From Pullulanibacillus sp. KACC 23026 (GTDB taxonomy: Bacteria > Bacillota > Bacilli > Bacillales > Sporolactobacillaceae), in assembly GCF_029094525.1 (NCBI RefSeq), contig NZ_CP119107.1:930001-994000 (forward strand): a DNA stretch of 64,000 nt. Direction: 5' to 3'. This document shows, piece by piece, positions 37,928-47,345 of this stretch; positions within the stretch are counted from its first letter, which is position 1; each line of letters opens with the position of its first letter. The position numbers were made by a program, and so were the translations under genes. The notes beneath the pieces are model-generated. The model ran no database searches, was not told where the DNA came from, and saw only the letters and a program-made list of their open reading frames with translations.

Positions 37928-38749
37928 ATGGTAGATCAAGCCGCTATGAATTCAAAACGAAATAAAGGGGAATTAATTGTCGTTTGTGGAGCAAAGGGAG
38001 GGATCGGAAAAACGCTGATCTCGATTAACTTGGCCATTGCTCTTCAAAAGAATCGTAAGCAAGTTGCTTTATGGGATGGCGATTTTCAATTTGGAGACGT
38101 TGATATCTCATTAAATCTTCAACCCACTTTTACAATGGAGGAAGTGATTGAAAGCATGGACTCTTTGGACCAGTACTCGCTAGAAAGTTTAATGACTGTC
38201 CATGAAAGTGGTGTGGCGGTGCTTCCGGCGCCACGTCGTCCGGAATTTGCTGATCTAGTAACTCCGGCGATTCTCACAAAGACGTTGAACTTGTTGCTTG
38301 AGAGATATGAAAGAGTGGTTGTGGATACTGGGGCCGGGATAACTGAACAGAGTTTATCACTCTTAGAACAAGCTGACCAAATTTTGCTTGTTACCACTTC
38401 TGGTCTTTCCCCAGTAAAGCATACCAAATCGATCCTAGAGATTTTTGATGCATTAGAGCTTCGTGAGCGTGTGCGTGTCGTGATTAACCGTTCGACCATG
38501 GAGTCAATGGCACCCATTGAGAAAATACTTGAGACGCTTCAAATTGATACAGCTTATACAGTCCCCAATAATTTTTCAGTGGCACATGCTTCGCTTGACG
38601 AAGGCAGGCCGCTCACACTATATAAATCGAAATCCGATGTCGCCAGAGCCATTTTTAAGATGGCAGAGACCATGGAAACAGGCGCACCGATTGATCCGAT
38701 TGTACCACCGAAAACCTCTTTTTTTAAAAAGCATTCTCTTAAACATTGA
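37928..38749 (+). CDS. tadZ: CpaE/TadZ-like ATPase (MinD/ParA superfamily)
   Basis: Positions the Tad machinery at the cell pole or site of assembly in other bacteria. Deviant Walker A KGGIGKT (residues 23-29), Walker-B-like ALWDGDFQFGDVD and switch region GAGITEQS are visible. It lacks the N-terminal receiver-like domain of many CpaE proteins, being only 273 residues. GGAGGG lies 12 bases before ATG 37928. Near-contiguous with cpaF. Confidence 0.87.
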   Translation: MVDQAAMNSKRNKGELIVVCGAKGGIGKTLISINLAIALQKNRKQVALWDGDFQFGDVDISLNLQPTFTMEEVIESMDSLDQYSLESLMTVHESGVAVLPAPRRPEFADLVTPAILTKTLNLLLERYERVVVDTGAGITEQSLSLLEQADQILLVTTSGLSPVKHTKSILEIFDALELRERVRVVINRSTMESMAPIEKILETLQIDTAYTVPNNFSVAHASLDEGRPLTLYKSKSDVARAIFKMAETMETGAPIDPIVPPKTSFFKKHSLKH

Positions 38750-38771
38750 AAAAAGAAGGGACCGTGATACC

Positions 38772-40790
38772 ATGGGACTTTTTGAACGTATGCAAAAAAA
38801 GAAACTATCTCAAACTGTGGCCTCTAATATAAACAATGACAACGGTTCAGCTCCCCAAGAAAAGGAGAAAGTGATCGTTGATGAAAAGACAGGGGCTCTT
38901 GAATATGAAAGACGCGCTCCTGTTGAACCGGAAGAAGAAACGCTGGACCTGCCTTTAAGGAGAAGGGTATCTTTTTCATCCAAAGACGAACAGGAGATTG
39001 CTCGAAAAGGTCCAGTTAAGGCTTCTCAAATAGAGCAAGAAATAGGGAGCACGACCTATTCCCCAAAACCAAAAGAAAAGTCTTGGGGGGAGCAGCAAGC
39101 ACTTGATGAAGTCGATGTGAAGGGGGAGCATTCTCTTTCAGAAGGCAGCCATCGTGGTCAATCTGATCGCTTTTTGTCACTTGCTCAAGAGATGCAAACA
39201 GTGCTCTTAAAAGAATACGATGACCTAGAAATTAGGACGAGAAGCCCCGAAGAGTCTTACGGATTGTTTGAGGCTGGACCCGAGGTGTATAAGGGACATC
39301 AGGCGGTAAATGCGGCTGAGTTTTCGGATGAAAATCAGGTGCTTCAAGGGGAGAACCTATCAAGCCGCCCTATTGAGGTAAAAGAAGTGCCGGTAGCTGA
39401 GGACATGCCTCAAGCTTCCAAAACGCTTTCTATGAAGCTAAATGAGCACTTAAACGGTGAAAAGATCAGCTTGTCGGCTAAACTGCATTCTTCAAAGCCA
39501 GAACTTCCAACTGATAAATTGAAAAGTGAAACACACCGTTTACCTGATAAGCAGCAAAAACTTAAGGACGAACTCCAAAAAAGGATTATCAATGATTACC
39601 GCACGACTGATGTCTCTGAGATTATTGAGCAATTAGATAGTTTGGTGCTCGAGATTATTAAAGAAGACGATACCTTAAAAGGATCGATTGATCGCAAGCA
39701 GGTCGTTGAAGAAGTAACCAATGAGCTCAATGGATTTGGTCCCATTAATCCTCTTTTATTAGATGAAGAGATCTCCGAGGTGATGGTCAACGGTCCTCTT
39801 CAGGTATATGCCGAGAAAAAAGGGAAGCTGGTTCTAACCGATGTTCAGTTTCGTGACGATGAACATGTCATGAATATTATTGAGAGAATCGTAGCTCCGC
39901 TTGGGAGACGGATCGATGAGAGCAGCCCTATGGTAGACGCGCGCCTTCCGGATGGCTCGCGGGTGAATGCGATCATTCCGCCGCTTGCCCTCAATGGTCC
40001 GACGTTGACGATTCGTAAGTTCTCAAAGGATCCATTTAAGGTTTCGGACTTAGTCCGTTTTGGAACGCTCAGTGAGGAAATGGCAGTCTTTCTAGATGCC
40101 TGCATTAAGGCTCGTTTAAATGTTTTCGTCAGTGGCGGGACAGGTTCAGGAAAGACAACCACATTGAACGTTCTCTCGTCGTTTATTCCGGACGATGAAC
40201 GAATTATAACGATTGAGGATGCGGCCGAACTGCAATTGAGCCAAGAGCATGTCGTATCACTTGAAACCCGGCCGCCAAATATTGAAGGAAATGGCGGCAT
40301 CACGATTCGTGACCTTGTTCGAAATTCATTGCGAATGAGACCAGAGCGCATTATTATTGGTGAGGTTCGGGGAGCAGAGGCGCTTGACATGCTTCAAGCG
40401 ATGAATACGGGTCATGACGGGTCTCTTGCTACAGGTCACTCTAATAGTCCAAGGGACATGCTGTCACGACTTGAAACCATGGTTATGATGGCTGGAATGG
40501 AGCTCCCGATTAAAGCCATTCGTGAACAGATTGCGGGTGCTATTGATCTGGTTATTCAGCAAACCCGATTGAAGGACGGTTCTCGTAAAATCACACAAAT
40601 CACGGAAGTTCAAGGACTTGAAGGTGATATTATTGTCCTTCAAGACATCTTTACTCTTGAGCAACAGGGAATGGATGCGGATGGAAAGGTCATAGGTGAC
40701 CTCGTCCCAACTGGCGTGCTTCCGACTTTTTATGAGCGGTTTGAATATGCAGGGATTAAGATTCCTAATTCCATCTTTTTTAGGACTTAA
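38772..40790 (+). CDS. cpaF: Tad secretion ATPase CpaF/TadA with long N-terminal extension
   Basis: Hexameric ATPase that powers pilin extrusion. The core starts near residue 265 (DELQKRIINDYRTTD); Walker A GGTGSGKTTT near 455, EDAAELQL, and the Walker B region IIIGEVRG are intact. The preceding 260 residues are charged, low-complexity and lack a recognised domain; usual CpaF proteins are 430-500 residues, this is 672. ATG 38772 (MGLFERMQKKK) has AAGGGA ten bases upstream; the frame upstream of it overlaps tadZ and is not used. Confidence 0.93.
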   Translation: MGLFERMQKKKLSQTVASNINNDNGSAPQEKEKVIVDEKTGALEYERRAPVEPEEETLDLPLRRRVSFSSKDEQEIARKGPVKASQIEQEIGSTTYSPKPKEKSWGEQQALDEVDVKGEHSLSEGSHRGQSDRFLSLAQEMQTVLLKEYDDLEIRTRSPEESYGLFEAGPEVYKGHQAVNAAEFSDENQVLQGENLSSRPIEVKEVPVAEDMPQASKTLSMKLNEHLNGEKISLSAKLHSSKPELPTDKLKSETHRLPDKQQKLKDELQKRIINDYRTTDVSEIIEQLDSLVLEIIKEDDTLKGSIDRKQVVEEVTNELNGFGPINPLLLDEEISEVMVNGPLQVYAEKKGKLVLTDVQFRDDEHVMNIIERIVAPLGRRIDESSPMVDARLPDGSRVNAIIPPLALNGPTLTIRKFSKDPFKVSDLVRFGTLSEEMAVFLDACIKARLNVFVSGGTGSGKTTTLNVLSSFIPDDERIITIEDAAELQLSQEHVVSLETRPPNIEGNGGITIRDLVRNSLRMRPERIIIGEVRGAEALDMLQAMNTGHDGSLATGHSNSPRDMLSRLETMVMMAGMELPIKAIREQIAGAIDLVIQQTRLKDGSRKITQITEVQGLEGDIIVLQDIFTLEQQGMDADGKVIGDLVPTGVLPTFYERFEYAGIKIPNSIFFRT

Positions 40791-40923
40791 CCATGAAGAC
40801 TTCTTGATGGCCTTTATAAATCATATTTCCTGGAAAATTTTTAAGTGGTTTAAGTAAAACACAGCCCCCTTCAAAAGCTTGCGTTTAGCCAGTTTTTCAA
40901 AATAAGAAACGGAGTTGAGCCGT

Positions 40924-41898
40924 ATGGCTGCCCTACTTTCTTCCTTTTTAGTTTTCACATTTCTCTTGTTTTCCTGGCTGCTCTTGACGTTTTTTAAAGG
41001 CAAAAAGGACGTCCGGAAACGGCTTGACTTTTATTTACAGTTAGAAGGGAATTCAATGGATGCGGTTGTGCATGAGACGAAGGCACGTCTGACGTTATCA
41101 GCAAAATTAAAGAGGATTAATAAGAGTCTTAAAAGCAGACTAACTATGAAAAGAAACAGTGATAAGCTCGTCGCTTTTCTCAGAAGTGCCGGTGTCCATT
41201 GGCAGCCGGGTGAATATATGGCGTTTCGGGTTATTGCTGCGATCATTGCTGCCGGGCTGCTTGACATCCTCCATGTAAGCTGGGTGCTGCCGATATTAGG
41301 AGCCTTTATTGGTTTCTTTTATCCAAAATTATGGGTATCAGGCAAACGAAAAAAACGATTGAAACAGTTTAATGACGGTTTGGCCGATATGATTTCTTCA
41401 TTGATCAATTCGCTTCGGGCAGGCTTTAGCTTTCTCCAAGCTCTGAAAGCTGTAGAAGAGGAATCAGAAGAACCGATTAAGGGAGAAATTGGCCAGGTGT
41501 TAAAAGAAATGCAATACGGATCAAGCCTTGAAGAAGCTCTGAAAAATCTTTATGAGCGTGTGCCAAGCGATGATTTGGATATCCTCATACAAGCGGTATT
41601 GATTCAAAGACAAGTGGGCGGCAACCTGGCAACTGTTCTTTCGAGCATTGTTGAAACCATTAGAGAGCGAATTAAGCTTCAGGGTCAAGTGAAAACATTA
41701 ACGGCTCAAGGTAAGATGTCGGGTATGGTGATCGGAGGCTTGCCGTTTGGGTTAGGCGGTATCATTTTTGTTATTTCGCCTTCTTATATGAGCGCACTGT
41801 TTCATAACGTTATTGGGATACTATTAATTAGTGTCGCAGTCGTATCAGGTATTATTGGATTTGTGCTGATCCAGAAAATAACGAAAGTGGAGGTGTAG
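40924..41898 (+). CDS. tadB: Tad pilus platform protein TadB
   Basis: Inner-membrane platform protein of the type II secretion F family. One N-terminal membrane segment, cytoplasmic GspF-like domain (DMISSLINSLRAGFSFLQAL, then QMQYGSSLEEALKNLYERVPSDDLDIL in part) and two C-terminal helices. ATG 40924 follows ACGGAG by nine bases. About 324 residues. Two bases separate it from tadC. Confidence 0.92.
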   Translation: MAALLSSFLVFTFLLFSWLLLTFFKGKKDVRKRLDFYLQLEGNSMDAVVHETKARLTLSAKLKRINKSLKSRLTMKRNSDKLVAFLRSAGVHWQPGEYMAFRVIAAIIAAGLLDILHVSWVLPILGAFIGFFYPKLWVSGKRKKRLKQFNDGLADMISSLINSLRAGFSFLQALKAVEEESEEPIKGEIGQVLKEMQYGSSLEEALKNLYERVPSDDLDILIQAVLIQRQVGGNLATVLSSIVETIRERIKLQGQVKTLTAQGKMSGMVIGGLPFGLGGIIFVISPSYMSALFHNVIGILLISVAVVSGIIGFVLIQKITKVEV

Positions 41899-41900
41899 AC

Positions 41901-42824
41901 ATGCTTTATTTTGCCTTTTTTGTTACGATCTTTCTCTTTTTGGCCGCGATTATTTTAGTTCCTGCTTCTAAACAAAAAAAGGCAGATCGGCTTGCAGTCT
42001 ATCTGGATGGAGAACTTCCACAGGTAGCGTTGCTTGAAAAAGAAAAGACAAAAGGGCCCTCCTCATTCAATCTCTTAATTAAATCACTCTGGACAAGACT
42101 TGCCGCCTTATCTAAAAAGCGAGTCTCACCAAAGAAACTGGCTAGGCTTGAACTTAAGCTTTTAAAGGCAGGTTCGCCGATGAATATGTCGCCGATCGAT
42201 TTCCGTCTTCTTCAATTAGTCTCTCTTTTAGGCGTGTCTCTTTTGTTTGGCGGTATGGCACTTGCGATGCATTTATCTGACACCTATATTTTTCTGCTTG
42301 TTTTGGTTGGAATCGTCTATGGCGCGATCCTGCCAACCACTTTGCTCAATTCCCGAATTAAACGGCGAGCCAAAGAGGCTTTGCGTGAACTACCTGATTT
42401 TGTAGATTTATTGACGGTCAGCCTTGAAGCAGGTCTAGGTTTTGATGCAGCTATCTCTAAGGTTATAGAAAAGCGGCAAGGGGTCTTATCTGATGAATTC
42501 CGTCTATGCCTTGACCATATCCGTCTTGGGAAAACTAGACGGGAAGGACTATTAGGGATCAAGCAAAGGCTAGAAGTTGAAGAAATTGCCACACTCCTTA
42601 ACAGCATTGTCCGCGCCGAAAAGCTTGGGGTTGGGATGGTGCAGATTCTCCGTATTCAATCCGTAGATGTAAGGGAAAAGAGGAGACAGAGGGCCGAGGA
42701 AACAGCGATGAAGGCACCGATTAAAATGCTCTTTCCGCTTGTCATTTTCATTTTTCCTAGTCTTTTTATTACGATCCTTGGTCCGGCTGTTATACAAGCG
42801 ATTAGTTCATTCAGTGGAAAATGA
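41901..42824 (+). CDS. tadC: Tad pilus platform protein TadC
   Basis: Partner of TadB in the platform. GspF-domain motif RELPDFVDLLTVSLEAGLGF and the VRAEKLGVGMVQILRIQS segment are typical, followed by two C-terminal membrane segments. 307 residues. ATG 41901 follows GTGGAGGTG, which is the end of tadB. Fourteen bases separate it from the TadG-like gene. Confidence 0.92.
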   Translation: MLYFAFFVTIFLFLAAIILVPASKQKKADRLAVYLDGELPQVALLEKEKTKGPSSFNLLIKSLWTRLAALSKKRVSPKKLARLELKLLKAGSPMNMSPIDFRLLQLVSLLGVSLLFGGMALAMHLSDTYIFLLVLVGIVYGAILPTTLLNSRIKRRAKEALRELPDFVDLLTVSLEAGLGFDAAISKVIEKRQGVLSDEFRLCLDHIRLGKTRREGLLGIKQRLEVEEIATLLNSIVRAEKLGVGMVQILRIQSVDVREKRRQRAEETAMKAPIKMLFPLVIFIFPSLFITILGPAVIQAISSFSGK

Positions 42825-42838
42825 AATAGGGTGAAGCT

Positions 42839-43915
42839 ATGGTGAGAAAACTAAAAGCTTTATGGCGGGATCAAAGCGGGCAGTCTCTTGTTCTTTTTGT
42901 TCTTTTACTTCCTATCCTCCTCGGAATGGCTGGATTAACCGTTGATGTGGGTTATTTCTATGTTGAAAAGCAGCATATGCAAAGTGCTGTGGATTCTTCT
43001 GCACTCTCAGGAGCTCAGACTCTTATCAATAATCCAGACAATGTTGATCAGGTAACCAAAGAAATTGGGGAGGATAATAATCTTAACCCAGGAAATATGG
43101 TCGTGACATCAGATACGTCTCAGAATACGGTTAAAGTCGAGTATTCCCAAGTTGTTCCAACCTTTTTTATGCGTGTTCTTAATATCGATTCAAGAACTAT
43201 AAATGTGTCTGCAACTGCCCAGGCCTCTCAAATGCCGGGCTCTCAAGTTTTTAATTATACTATCTTCTCTAATGAAGATCTTACGATGTCTTCGAGTACT
43301 TTTGATGTAAAGGGCATGGTCCACGTCAATGGAAAATCAGGCATCTATACAAGCAGCAGTTATTTTGAACAACGTTTTGAAGCGGTGGGGCCATTATCTC
43401 AAGGAGGAAGGAACACCTTTTATCAGCTGGTGCAAAACGCGAGTCCTGTCTCAATGCCAACTTTTGATATTAATTATTATAAAAATAATGCCACGACCGT
43501 TTATTCGAGCAGCAAGAATTTTTCTAATACCCAATTAAATATTAACGGGATTGTCTTTGTAAATGGAGATGTGACCATATCTGGAAGCAGTATTACAGGT
43601 AATGGGACAATTGTAGCGACGGGGAATATGACTATTTCTTCGAGCAGTTTGACTTATTCGAGTGATCAAAATGCTCTCGGCTTCTTTTCGGGTAATGGAA
43701 ATATTTCTTTATCATTTAGCAACGCCACGGTTAATGGATTTTTTTATGCACCCAATGGAACTATTAATGTTTCGGGTTCGAGTGCCACGTTTAATGGTGG
43801 ACTTATTGCGGGGAACGGGGTTATTGTTTCTGGGAGTTCAATGAATTTTAATTATGATGCCAAAATTAAAACACTGCTTCCCCAGCAAAAAGCGACAGTC
43901 AAGTTGACTGAATAG
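42839..43915 (+). CDS. tadG: TadG-like minor pilin with repetitive C-terminal domain
   Basis: N-terminal Tad domain (DQSGQSLVLFVLLLPILLGM then DVGYFYVEKQHMQSAVDSSAL) anchors the protein and joins the pilus. From about residue 135 the chain is a run of short Ser/Asn/Gly repeats (DLTMSSSTFDVKG, VTISGSSITGNG, NISLSFSNATVNG, TINVSGSSATFNG) resembling a beta-solenoid, as in polymer-forming or adhesin domains. This could be the tip or adhesive part. ATG 42839 follows AGGGTGA. Last gene before the operon terminator. Confidence 0.87.
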   Translation: MVRKLKALWRDQSGQSLVLFVLLLPILLGMAGLTVDVGYFYVEKQHMQSAVDSSALSGAQTLINNPDNVDQVTKEIGEDNNLNPGNMVVTSDTSQNTVKVEYSQVVPTFFMRVLNIDSRTINVSATAQASQMPGSQVFNYTIFSNEDLTMSSSTFDVKGMVHVNGKSGIYTSSSYFEQRFEAVGPLSQGGRNTFYQLVQNASPVSMPTFDINYYKNNATTVYSSSKNFSNTQLNINGIVFVNGDVTISGSSITGNGTIVATGNMTISSSSLTYSSDQNALGFFSGNGNISLSFSNATVNGFFYAPNGTINVSGSSATFNGGLIAGNGVIVSGSSMNFNYDAKIKTLLPQQKATVKLTE

Positions 43916-43956
43916 GATTCGCTTTTGACTTAAAAGTAACAAATGAAAAACACATA

Positions 43957-44002
43957 AAAATGAGGATGAGAGGGTGGAGATGCCTTTCATCCTTATTTTT
44001 TT
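43957..44002 (+). terminator. Terminator of the Tad operon
   Basis: AAAATGAGGATGAGAGG pairs with CCTTTCATCCTTATTTT (two mismatches), followed by TTTTT. The region 44003-44336 shows no gene. Confidence 0.85.
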
Positions 44003-44336
44003 ATAGGATCAGAAATAAAATTTTAGCAAGAATGACGCAGGCGAATTTTTTAGGAACAAAATTATAAGTGCAACTGGGCGACCGCCAAGTTTTCTTTACT
44101 GACCTTCCTCAGCAGTTAATCGACAAATATCGGATGAAAAGTTGTAGAAAAAAACTTATTCATGAAGGATTGAACGAGATTTTGGTGAACGATTCTTGCC
44201 CTTGACCATAAAATTCTATGGAATAATTAAATCAAAGGCTGACAAGTATAGATTAAGAGCGTAAATTTTGCGCTTGAAGTTTACCTCAGCAATGATCCAT
44301 GCTCAAGAGAGTAAAGATAGGAGGGTGTATGTTCCA

Positions 44337-45101
44337 ATGAGTAAATGGGGAACTAATCCGAAAGCGATCGTGACAAGGTTAGGGGTGTGTCTGGCCGTGT
44401 TGCTTGGTCTTCTAATAATTGGAGATCAGGTAATGGGAGACGTTTCAAAGCCGCAAGATGCGGATGCAGCCACATCTCGGGCAGGGGTGGTGGCGACTGA
44501 ACAGGCAGGTGGCTTGAAGATGTCTAAACAGCCTCATTCAGACTCTAAGACGCTGTTGGTTATCCCAGATGGTCATTCCGTTCAAACGCTTTCTGAGCAG
44601 GACGGTTGGGCCTATATTTCCTATCAAGCTAAAGAAGGATATGTGCCCGCCAAGGCGATTCGCTATTACTCTCATTTTTCTATGAAAGAGGCTCAATCGA
44701 TAACAGAACGCGTGATTGAGCAGCAGAGACAAACGTGGAAGACGAATTTGACAAAAGCTCAGATCCATACCATCATGGCACCGAACTTTACTCGAGAATA
44801 CATAAATAAATACATGAATCAGCAGTTTCGGGCAGCGGGAAAAAGTAAGACAGGAACGCCGCTGTATCACATTAAAGAAACGGAAATCTATGGGTATGCA
44901 ATTGATGCCTTTGAATGGACAGGAAAACACGGCACCGAAAAGCCGAAAGTGATATATTATGAGCAGGATGGGAAGGCTTATTTACAAATTTCCCAGTATC
45001 ATGAAAATGAAGAAAGCGGCAATCATTTGAGCACTTTATATTTGACCAAAGCGGCACCGGACGCGAGCTGGAAGGTAACGGATTATATGACGGTTTATTA
45101 A
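44337..45101 (+). CDS. SH3-domain cell envelope protein
   Basis: About 254 residues: an N-terminal membrane anchor (LGVCLAVLLGLLIIGDQVM), a bacterial SH3 domain (KTLLVIPDGHSVQTLSEQDGW, with YVPAKAIRYY at its end) and a C-terminal globular part (IMAPNFTREYINKYMNQQF) that I do not recognise. Such SH3 domains bind peptidoglycan or help secreted proteins. ATG 44337 follows AGGAGGG. Possibly tied to pilus or wall function by position only. Confidence 0.72.
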   Translation: MSKWGTNPKAIVTRLGVCLAVLLGLLIIGDQVMGDVSKPQDADAATSRAGVVATEQAGGLKMSKQPHSDSKTLLVIPDGHSVQTLSEQDGWAYISYQAKEGYVPAKAIRYYSHFSMKEAQSITERVIEQQRQTWKTNLTKAQIHTIMAPNFTREYINKYMNQQFRAAGKSKTGTPLYHIKETEIYGYAIDAFEWTGKHGTEKPKVIYYEQDGKAYLQISQYHENEESGNHLSTLYLTKAAPDASWKVTDYMTVY

Positions 45102-45341
45102 TCGGCTAAGGGAAATATGCCTTTTTTCTTATATAATTTAGGTATCAAATTAAGCGGGTGGATATGATGATACGTCAATAATACTCTTTGAATTTGAAGA
45201 CATGGCTATAACGGTGTAGCCAGCTAAAGGAATTTCTGACAGAACGTGCTGTAATCGACAAAACTCGTGTAATTTTTCTCAAAAAGGCTCCTTTTTTCTT
45301 ATTTCGTTTTTTAATAGAGATAAGAGAGAGGGTGGCTCAGC

Positions 45342-45917
45342 ATGACCTATTATCATTCGGAAGATTTATTAAAAGAAATGGAAGCAGGCTCTGTCCATGC
45401 CTTTAATGCCTTTTATGAAAGCCATCGTGCTTATGTCTATAAATTAGCCAGTCAATTAACCCGCAATCATGCCGAAGCAGAGGATTTGTGCCATGATGTC
45501 TTTCTTGAGGTGTTTCAGAAGGCGGGGAATTTTGATCAGAGCCGCGGTTCGGTTCAGGCGTGGTTGACAATAAAAACGAAGAGTCGGTTTATTGACCGAA
45601 CTCGAAGGGCAAAGCGATTCTTCCTAACACCCAATCCCTCTTACTATTCGGATTTCCACTTAGATGAGGGACCTGATCTTAACTTGATGAAAAATGAGAA
45701 CATACATGAGCTATTCGAGGCGATTCGTCATCTCCCGGATGCTCAACAAGTGGCGCTGATCTCTAAGTATTTTAATGAGCATACCCAAAAGGAGATTGCT
45801 CATGCTATGAACAAGCCGCTCGGAACCGTTAAGTCACTTATTCGGTACGGGATTATTAATCTTCGAAAGCTATTAAACGAGCGCGGCTTTCTTGAGACTG
45901 AATTCGGTTCTAATTAG
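45342..45917 (+). CDS. RNA polymerase sigma factor, sigma-70 family ECF-like
   Basis: 191 residues with sigma region 2 (QLTRNHAEAEDLCHDVFLEV) and region 4 (QQVALISKYFNEHTQKEIAH with GTVKSLIRYGIINLRK). No anti-sigma gene lies next to it: upstream is the SH3 protein, downstream the lipase on the other strand. GAGAGGGTG precedes ATG 45342. Target genes unknown; a role in the neighbouring SH3 or Tad genes is speculative. Confidence 0.85.
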   Translation: MTYYHSEDLLKEMEAGSVHAFNAFYESHRAYVYKLASQLTRNHAEAEDLCHDVFLEVFQKAGNFDQSRGSVQAWLTIKTKSRFIDRTRRAKRFFLTPNPSYYSDFHLDEGPDLNLMKNENIHELFEAIRHLPDAQQVALISKYFNEHTQKEIAHAMNKPLGTVKSLIRYGIINLRKLLNERGFLETEFGSN

Positions 45918-45923
45918 GCATAG

Positions 45924-45955
45924 GAGTCCCTCAAATGCGGTGAGGGGCTCTTTTC
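45924..45955 (+). terminator. Terminator of the sigma factor gene
   Basis: GAGTCCCTCA pairs with TGAGGGGCTC (one GT), seven-base loop, then TTTT. Confidence 0.82.
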
Positions 45956-46007
45956 ATATTTAAAAAGAATCCGTTTTGTTGAGACACGTTTAGGCATGCG
46001 CTCTTTC

Positions 46008-46964
46008 TTAATGCCCCTTTAACGCTGTCATCACCCGTCTAGGATCTGCAGGGCCTGGATGAGAGAGGGCATCCAGAATAAAAGGGTAGGCATTCTTGTT
46101 AAAAGAAATGGTGACATGTCCGGTTAGATCGGACGGGATATAGGTTTGCAGTTTGATATTGGTCGTTCGTCCTTTTTTTCCTTGAACAGCCGATTTTCCT
46201 GGGGCGTCGCTCAGAAAGGCGGAGGTGTAGGGAACCACTACTTCATCATATTGGGTCGAGATAACGGTGTAGGAAACCTTTCCGGGTGTCTCATCCCCTT
46301 GGTTGAGTTTTTGATAAAAGGGCGACCCTGTCGCCTGTTCTTCACACGAAGGGCATGTGCCTATCGACGCAATGGGATTGAACCAATTGCTGAGAGCTGT
46401 TCCATGATTGGATGGGACAAGTCCGATCAGATCGTCGACGACTCGGTCCCCTTTAAGAAATTTGATGAAATAGCGGGGCATCATGCCTCCTTGGCTATGG
46501 CCGATGATCGACACCTTTTTTGCTCTGGTATAAGTCATAACTTCTTTAATAAATTGCCTGAGTTCGCGGGCAGAGGCCGTAATGGAGCCGGCAGAAGGCT
46601 GACCCATAAACCAGCCATAGTTTAACGCATAGACACAATAACCTCGTTTGGCTAACTCCGGGGACAAAGAGAACCAGGTAAAATCCATGGTTTCCAAGGT
46701 GCCAGGTACAAGAATAATGGGTTCAGGATGTGAAGGCGTGAGCACGCAGCGAGGGTTGTTTGCTCCCTTCGGAGGTGTGCCTTGTTTCACTAAAAAGGAA
46801 GGCGCCTTCCCAGTTGGTACGGATTCGGCTTGAGCAGCAGAACTAGGATAAATTGACAGGATAATGGCAATAAGAAAGAGGGATAGACACAGCCCTTTTT
46901 TGTTGAACTTAAAGGAGGCTGACAACTCTTTGTAGCGGGTGATGGACATGCCTTTATCGACCAT
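46008..46964 (-). CDS. Secreted lipase / triacylglycerol acylhydrolase
   Basis: Alpha/beta hydrolase with a Sec signal peptide (KKGLCLSLFLIAIILSIYPS, cleavage likely after AQA near residue 46). Lipase box GHSQGG (about residue 155), oxyanion-site region IILVPGTLETMD, and a late His (DLTGHVTIS) as base. It resembles LipC-like or actinobacterial extracellular lipases. Four cysteines (CVLTPS, YCVYAL, CPSC) could form disulfides. ATG 46964 has GGAAGGAGT six bases upstream. About 318 residues. Acts outside the cell on lipids. Confidence 0.82.
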   Translation of the reverse strand: MVDKGMSITRYKELSASFKFNKKGLCLSLFLIAIILSIYPSSAAQAESVPTGKAPSFLVKQGTPPKGANNPRCVLTPSHPEPIILVPGTLETMDFTWFSLSPELAKRGYCVYALNYGWFMGQPSAGSITASARELRQFIKEVMTYTRAKKVSIIGHSQGGMMPRYFIKFLKGDRVVDDLIGLVPSNHGTALSNWFNPIASIGTCPSCEEQATGSPFYQKLNQGDETPGKVSYTVISTQYDEVVVPYTSAFLSDAPGKSAVQGKKGRTTNIKLQTYIPSDLTGHVTISFNKNAYPFILDALSHPGPADPRRVMTALKGH

Positions 46965-47044
46965 AACGAGACTCCTTCCATTTTACCACCTTAGTTTTGT
47001 TCAACTAACTCCTGTTTATTCGACAGGAATGCTTCCTTGTATGG

Positions 47045-47215
47045 GGGCCACACTAGCGGAACCTCGTTACCATTAAGCGGAGGAACGCGCCAATTTGAGG
47101 CGAATAGCGAATCCTCGTTCTTAAGTGGAGAAACAAGCTATTTGAGGGTGTATAGCGAATTCTCGTTACGCTCAACAGAAATAGGCGTAATGTCAATACG
47201 CTATCCGCCGATCAG
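47045..47215. repeat. Dispersed CGTTACG / TAACG repeats upstream of tagA
   Basis: Inverted forms of the repeat at 21.5-21.9 kb: CTAGCGGAACCTCGTTACC, TAGCGAATCCTCGTT, TAGCGAATTCTCGTTACGCT and GGCGTAATGTCAATACGCTA. They fill most of the 46965-47345 gap. Confidence 0.65.
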
Positions 47216-47345
47216 AAGGAGATGGGCCGAAACCGGAACGGAGAGAAACGGGGAGGGAGCATCTCGATGGTGTTTCAAGTAGAAGGCTTGGTGCACTTGT
47301 GTTACACTTCTAGATAATGAATTCCTTAATGAGATGGTGGTTTTT

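Noticed and set aside
39845-40390. Minus-strand 181-codon frame inside cpaF
   Set aside because: Antisense of a well-conserved ATPase core.
46146-46625. Plus-strand 159-codon frame inside the lipase
   Set aside because: Opposite strand of an intact lipase gene with its motifs; no ribosome site.
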